DNA from: Burkholderia lata
GTDB lineage: Bacteria > Pseudomonadota > Gammaproteobacteria > Burkholderiales > Burkholderiaceae
NCBI RefSeq assembly: GCF_000012945.1
Contig: NC_007509.1
Coordinates: 682,001-746,000 of the forward strand
Direction: 5' to 3'
Length of the DNA stretch: 64,000 bases
Made by a program: the position numbers and the translations under genes. The notes beneath the pieces were generated by a model that saw only the letters and a list, made by a program, of their open reading frames with translations, was not told the DNA's origin and made no database searches. Shown here piece after piece: positions 60,844 through 64,000 of this stretch (positions are counted from its first letter, which is position 1; every line of letters begins with the position of its first letter).

Positions 60844-62541
60844 TCAATTCACCCCGACGGCACTCCAGGCACGCGCGACCGCCGTGCTTTCGGCCGAATT
60901 CGCACCGTACAGGTCGTTCGCCGCCTGGATCGATGCGCGACGTGCGTTCGGGTAGCTGGAGTTGGCGTTCAGATACACGGTCAGCGTCCGGTACCAGATC
61001 TTGCCGGCCTTCTCGCGGCCCACGCCGCTGAAGGTCGTGTCGCCGTTACAGACCAGTTGCGCCTTCGTCAGGCCGGTATCGGTCGACGGCACCGTCGGGC
61101 CTTCTGCGAGCAGGTAGAACAGGCGGTTGCCGACGCCCGACGTGAAGTGCGGGTCGTGGCGCGGATTCGACCACGAGAATCCGCCGGACGGGTAGCAGCT
61201 GAACGACCGGCCGTCGAGATCCTGCTTGTACATCTTGCGCAGGCCGCCGCTCACCACGCGCGCACCGATCACGTAGTTGCCGGGATCGTTCGGATTGTTG
61301 GCGTAGTACTTCACGAGCGTGCCGAAAATATCGGACGTCGACTCGTTCAAGCCACCCGCGTCGCCCGAATAGTTCAGGTTGGCCGTGGCCTCGGTCACGC
61401 CGTGACTCATCTCGTGTCCGGCGACGTCGACCGACACGACCGGTTTCGGCAGGCTGGTGCCGGGTTGACCGTCCCCGTACACCATCACGTGCGAATTCAG
61501 CCATGCCGCATTCGCGCCGGTCGTGCCGCTGCCGGTGTTGAACACGACGTGTGCATAGCTCTTCACGCCGCGGCCGTCGTTGAAGATGCCGTTGCGGTTG
61601 TGCATCGTCTTGTAGTAGTCCCAAGTGAGCGCGAGACCATAGTCGATGTCGGCGGCGACCGTCTGCCGGTCGGTGGTCGTATTGTTGCCCCACACGTTCG
61701 TGCTGCTCGTGAAGATCGGCAGGTCGGTCGCCTGTTCGACGTCGTCCGAGGTCAGGCCGCGGCCGTCGTAGACCGAGCCCGAACCGCGGCTCGGATCGAG
61801 CATCCGGTACGCGTTCGTGCCCGTCTGGTCCGTGGTGAGCGTCAGGTTGCCGTAGTACAGCGAGCGGCCGGTGCCCGTTGCGGCGGCGGTCTTGATCAGG
61901 TCCTGCGCGTCGAGCACGGTGCCGTTACGCGCATCGACGTAGTACAGCACGGCATCGCCATGCGCATCGGTCGCCTTGCCGTAGACGCGCACCGCGTAGG
62001 CCAGCGTCGGCGTGACGTCGCGTGCGAACACGACGAGTTCCGCGTCATCGACGCGGCGCACGTCCGAGTTGAAACGCGCGGCCGCGATGCGCTTGACCCG
62101 GGCAGCGCCGACGTCGGGTGCGTTGCGTATCACCGAGCGGTCGCCGACCTTGCCGATGTTGCCGGCGAGATTGATCGGTGCGAGCTGGGTCACGCTCGCC
62201 TGCTTCAACTGCCCCTTGCTCGAATGGACGACAACGTCGCCCCCGATCACGGGCAGGCCCGCGTAGAAGCGGTCGAAGCGCACGTGCTCGGTGCCGTCGG
62301 GGTCGACGATCACGTCGCGTACCTGGAACTGATCGCCGTCCGCCGGCGCGCTTGCCTGCGGCCCTGCGAACTTCAACGTGCGTGCTGCGCCGCCAACGGC
62401 AAGGCTGAAGGCAGACGGGTTCTGCTGGATCAGTTGCAGTGCCTTGTCGACCGTAGCCGACGGGTCGCCGGCCTGGGCAAAAGCACTGAGACTCGCGACG
62501 GTAATCGCGGAGATGGACAGCAGACGAGACAGTTTCTTCAT
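60844..62541 (-). CDS. secreted M4 (thermolysin-like) zinc metalloprotease, ZmpA/ZmpB type
   Basis: This 565-residue preproprotein has a signal peptide (MKKLSRLLSISAITVASLSAFAQA, cleaved near residue 24), an FTP/PepSY-type propeptide to about residue 200, which folds and inhibits the enzyme, and an M4 catalytic domain. The zinc site is HEMSHGVTE near residue 375, with the third ligand Glu in GGLNESTSD about 20 residues on; the catalytic His region SGVGNRLFYLLAEG is near residue 465. GGGGGATTAC precedes the ATG. Size and layout match the ZmpA/ZmpB proteases of Burkholderia, which are secreted by the type II system and degrade host proteins. I cannot tell which of the two it is. It has no link to the catabolic genes. 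Confidence 0.93.
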   Translation of the reverse strand: MKKLSRLLSISAITVASLSAFAQAGDPSATVDKALQLIQQNPSAFSLAVGGAARTLKFAGPQASAPADGDQFQVRDVIVDPDGTEHVRFDRFYAGLPVIGGDVVVHSSKGQLKQASVTQLAPINLAGNIGKVGDRSVIRNAPDVGAARVKRIAAARFNSDVRRVDDAELVVFARDVTPTLAYAVRVYGKATDAHGDAVLYYVDARNGTVLDAQDLIKTAAATGTGRSLYYGNLTLTTDQTGTNAYRMLDPSRGSGSVYDGRGLTSDDVEQATDLPIFTSSTNVWGNNTTTDRQTVAADIDYGLALTWDYYKTMHNRNGIFNDGRGVKSYAHVVFNTGSGTTGANAAWLNSHVMVYGDGQPGTSLPKPVVSVDVAGHEMSHGVTEATANLNYSGDAGGLNESTSDIFGTLVKYYANNPNDPGNYVIGARVVSGGLRKMYKQDLDGRSFSCYPSGGFSWSNPRHDPHFTSGVGNRLFYLLAEGPTVPSTDTGLTKAQLVCNGDTTFSGVGREKAGKIWYRTLTVYLNANSSYPNARRASIQAANDLYGANSAESTAVARAWSAVGVN

Positions 62542-63156
62542 GTAATCCCCCGGGTTATAAGTGGGTGATGTTCGAGGAATGCATCAAGTACAGACTTTGA
62601 TGTAAGACATGTCACGAACCGCAGAGGGATGCTAGAAGGTCATTTTTATAATTACAAGATATTTTCTGCTAGTTTAATTTTTTCTGTCATCGATGTTAAT
62701 CGAGTCATGGTTTGGTGAGAAATCTGAAATGATCTCGTCGGCAACAATGGCGGGATCGGCAAGGCTGCATCGGGGGGAATGGGCCGGCCAGCCCGGTGCT
62801 GCCTGGGCAAGGCAGCGCGTGGCGTGGGTTGCGCAGGATGGAAGATGTGACGCCGGGGTAAATCGGCCGATACTACTTGCCTTATTAAATATTTATTTTG
62901 ATTGTTGCCATTCCCGGCGTATCAATGCGCCTTTAATGCTTCTTCGGATCTCGCTTTTGATGGCGACACCTTTGAATTCGTAGTGAAAGCCTGCCGAGCG
63001 ACACACGAGTTAATGCTTTCTACGAATCGTTCGCCTGAGCGGCGCGGCGCGACCTGTCGCAAATCGCGTCATGTTTTTGCTGGTATTGGAATGCCCGCGC
63101 TCGGTCATCGGTTGCGCCCGCTGCTGCTTCCGAGTGAGACGCATGCGGCCGACGAA
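62542..63156. other. AT-rich intergenic region upstream of the metalloprotease
   Basis: 615 bp without a recognisable gene. The stretch 62640-62700 is very AT-rich; on the minus strand TTAAAC, 17 bp and TAATTA could form a promoter of the protease, but this is weak evidence. Confidence 0.45.
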
Positions 63157-64000
63157 TCATCCGGTGACGTTCGCTGCCTGGCCGGCCCTCACCTTCAAGC
63201 GCACCACCAGCCACGTGAGCGCCCCCAGCACGAACACGGCGAGCGTCCACGTGCCGCCGTGGTGCTGCAGCACCGCGGCCGTCGCCGCGATGCCCGCCAA
63301 TCCTTGCTGCAGGAAGCCGCACAAGGCCATCGCATGCGCGCCATGTTCGTGCGCATCGCTGACGGCCGTCGCCATGCTGTTCGGAAACAGCACCGCCTGC
63401 CCGAAAATCGCGAGGCAATACAGCGCGATGAAGATCCACAGGCCGGTGAAATGGGTCAGCAGGCCGCCCAGCCACGACGCCAGCATCAACGTGGTTGCGA
63501 GCGCAACCAGCGCGGCACCGGCGTGCATCAGCCGCACGCCGCCTAGCCGCTTCACGAGGCGATTGACCAGCATCGCGCCGCTGAAATAGGCGACGCCGAG
63601 CAACAGGCCGATACTGCCGAAGCTCGTCACGGCCAGCTTGAAATGCGCCTGGAACACGAACGGACTCACTTCCTGCAAGGTCACGGTCGTCGCGAAACCC
63701 AACCCGCCCGCGCAAGCCGGCCAAAGGAAACCCGGGCGCCGCAGCAGGGCCCGGTATGTGCCGGCCATGCCCGACGTGACCGCGGCGCGGCTTCCCGCCT
63801 TCAACGGCAACGCATACGACAGGCCGATCGCCAGCGCGGCGATGACGGCCATCAACACGAAACCCGTTTGCCAATGACTGTATCGGCCGATCAGCCCGCC
63901 GACGAACTGGCCGCCGCCCAGCGCCGTAATGAAGGCGATCGACAACACGGAGAGCCGTCGTGCCAGTTCGTCGCCGCGCCAGTTGTCGCGAACGATGATT
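63157..64000 (-). CDS. MFS drug-efflux transporter, Bcr/CflA type (5' end beyond window)
   Basis: The frame is open from the right edge to a stop at 63157 (281 codons seen). The first visible residues IIVRDNWRGDELARRLSVLSIAFITAL match the cytoplasmic loop and following span of Bcr/CflA transporters (R..VRD...GDELAR..S). About eight further hydrophobic spans follow, including GGGQFVGGLIGRYSHWQTGFVLMAVIA. The N-terminal third, with the first four or so spans, lies outside the window. It probably exports a drug or small metabolite with proton exchange. Confidence 0.88.
   Translation of the reverse strand, partial: IIVRDNWRGDELARRLSVLSIAFITALGGGQFVGGLIGRYSHWQTGFVLMAVIAALAIGLSYALPLKAGSRAAVTSGMAGTYRALLRRPGFLWPACAGGLGFATTVTLQEVSPFVFQAHFKLAVTSFGSIGLLLGVAYFSGAMLVNRLVKRLGGVRLMHAGAALVALATTLMLASWLGGLLTHFTGLWIFIALYCLAIFGQAVLFPNSMATAVSDAHEHGAHAMALCGFLQQGLAGIAATAAVLQHHGGTWTLAVFVLGALTWLVVRLKVRAGQAANVTG

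Noticed and set aside
1..64000. CRISPR arrays, tRNA or rRNA genes, intact insertion sequences, prophage attachment sites
   Set aside because: No regularly spaced direct repeats, tRNA-like cloverleaf sequences, rRNA stretches or intact transposase genes with paired ends were seen on reading both strands.

Overview
The window looks like chromosomal DNA of a Burkholderia-type betaproteobacterium, probably of the cepacia complex. This is inferred from the high GC with G/C-ending codons, the density of acyl-CoA metabolism genes with LysR, IclR, TetR and AraC regulators, an MHYT-GGDEF-EAL signalling protein and a secreted M4 metalloprotease of the ZmpA/ZmpB type. Apart from both ends, almost everything belongs to a large catabolic island of about 58 kb built from several separately regulated modules. 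Both edge genes are cut by the window. I saw no rRNA, tRNA, CRISPR array or intact mobile element. One IS481-type transposase remnant (30.25-30.38 kb) and one decayed CoA-transferase tail (47.08-47.29 kb) are present.

Module 1 (2.3-17.8 kb) is an 11-gene minus-strand operon: two paralogous acyl-CoA ligases, a third ligase, four SDRs... of which three lie in the operon and one is divergent to the regulator, a Baeyer-Villiger monooxygenase, an alpha-methylacyl-CoA racemase, a TesB-like thioesterase, a thiolase and an enoyl-CoA hydratase. A TetR gene lies at its far end. The same 9-6-9 bp palindrome sits on the TetR promoter (3553-3576) and upstream of the operon (17952-17975), so the TetR protein probably represses both. 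Module 2 (18.5-25.5 kb) holds two overlapping acyl-CoA dehydrogenases and an enoyl-CoA hydratase on the minus strand, divergent from an MHS-type transporter, a type III CoA-transferase and an IclR regulator. Module 3 (25.8-30.2 kb) holds an SDR, an FAD aromatic-type monooxygenase, and an aldo/keto reductase divergent from an AraC regulator.

Module 4 (30.6-39.5 kb) holds an old-yellow-enzyme/dienoyl-CoA-reductase-like flavoprotein, an unusual SDR, a duplicated carboxymuconolactone-decarboxylase-like protein, a hydroxyisobutyrate-dehydrogenase-like enzyme, a second Baeyer-Villiger monooxygenase and two IclR regulators. A 13-bp motif, CCGTRCTTTGAAA, recurs in its intergenic regions. Module 5 (39.6-60.4 kb) holds a pimeloyl-CoA-dehydrogenase-like pair, a nitronate-monooxygenase-family protein, an outer-membrane channel candidate, a SnoaL-like protein, a thiolase, two MaoC-type hydratases, a CitE-type lyase, an Acs-type ligase, an aldehyde dehydrogenase, two CoA-transferase-family proteins, an SDR, an AAHS transporter and a LysR regulator.

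The most striking observation is in module 5. Eight promoters in this 20-kb stretch share one architecture: a TTC-N9-GAA (T-N11-A) box starting exactly 36 bp before a YTTG-type -35 element, which puts the box near -65, where LysR regulators bind. They precede seemingly scattered genes on both strands, which suggests that one LysR protein (58604-59557) controls a single pathway. The gene content fits uptake and CoA activation of a carboxylic acid, ring or branched-chain beta-oxidation, and aldol-type cleavage. The actual substrate cannot be read from sequence; alicyclic, isoprenoid or steroid-like compounds are the best guesses. At the right edge are the metalloprotease and a truncated Bcr/CflA-type efflux gene.
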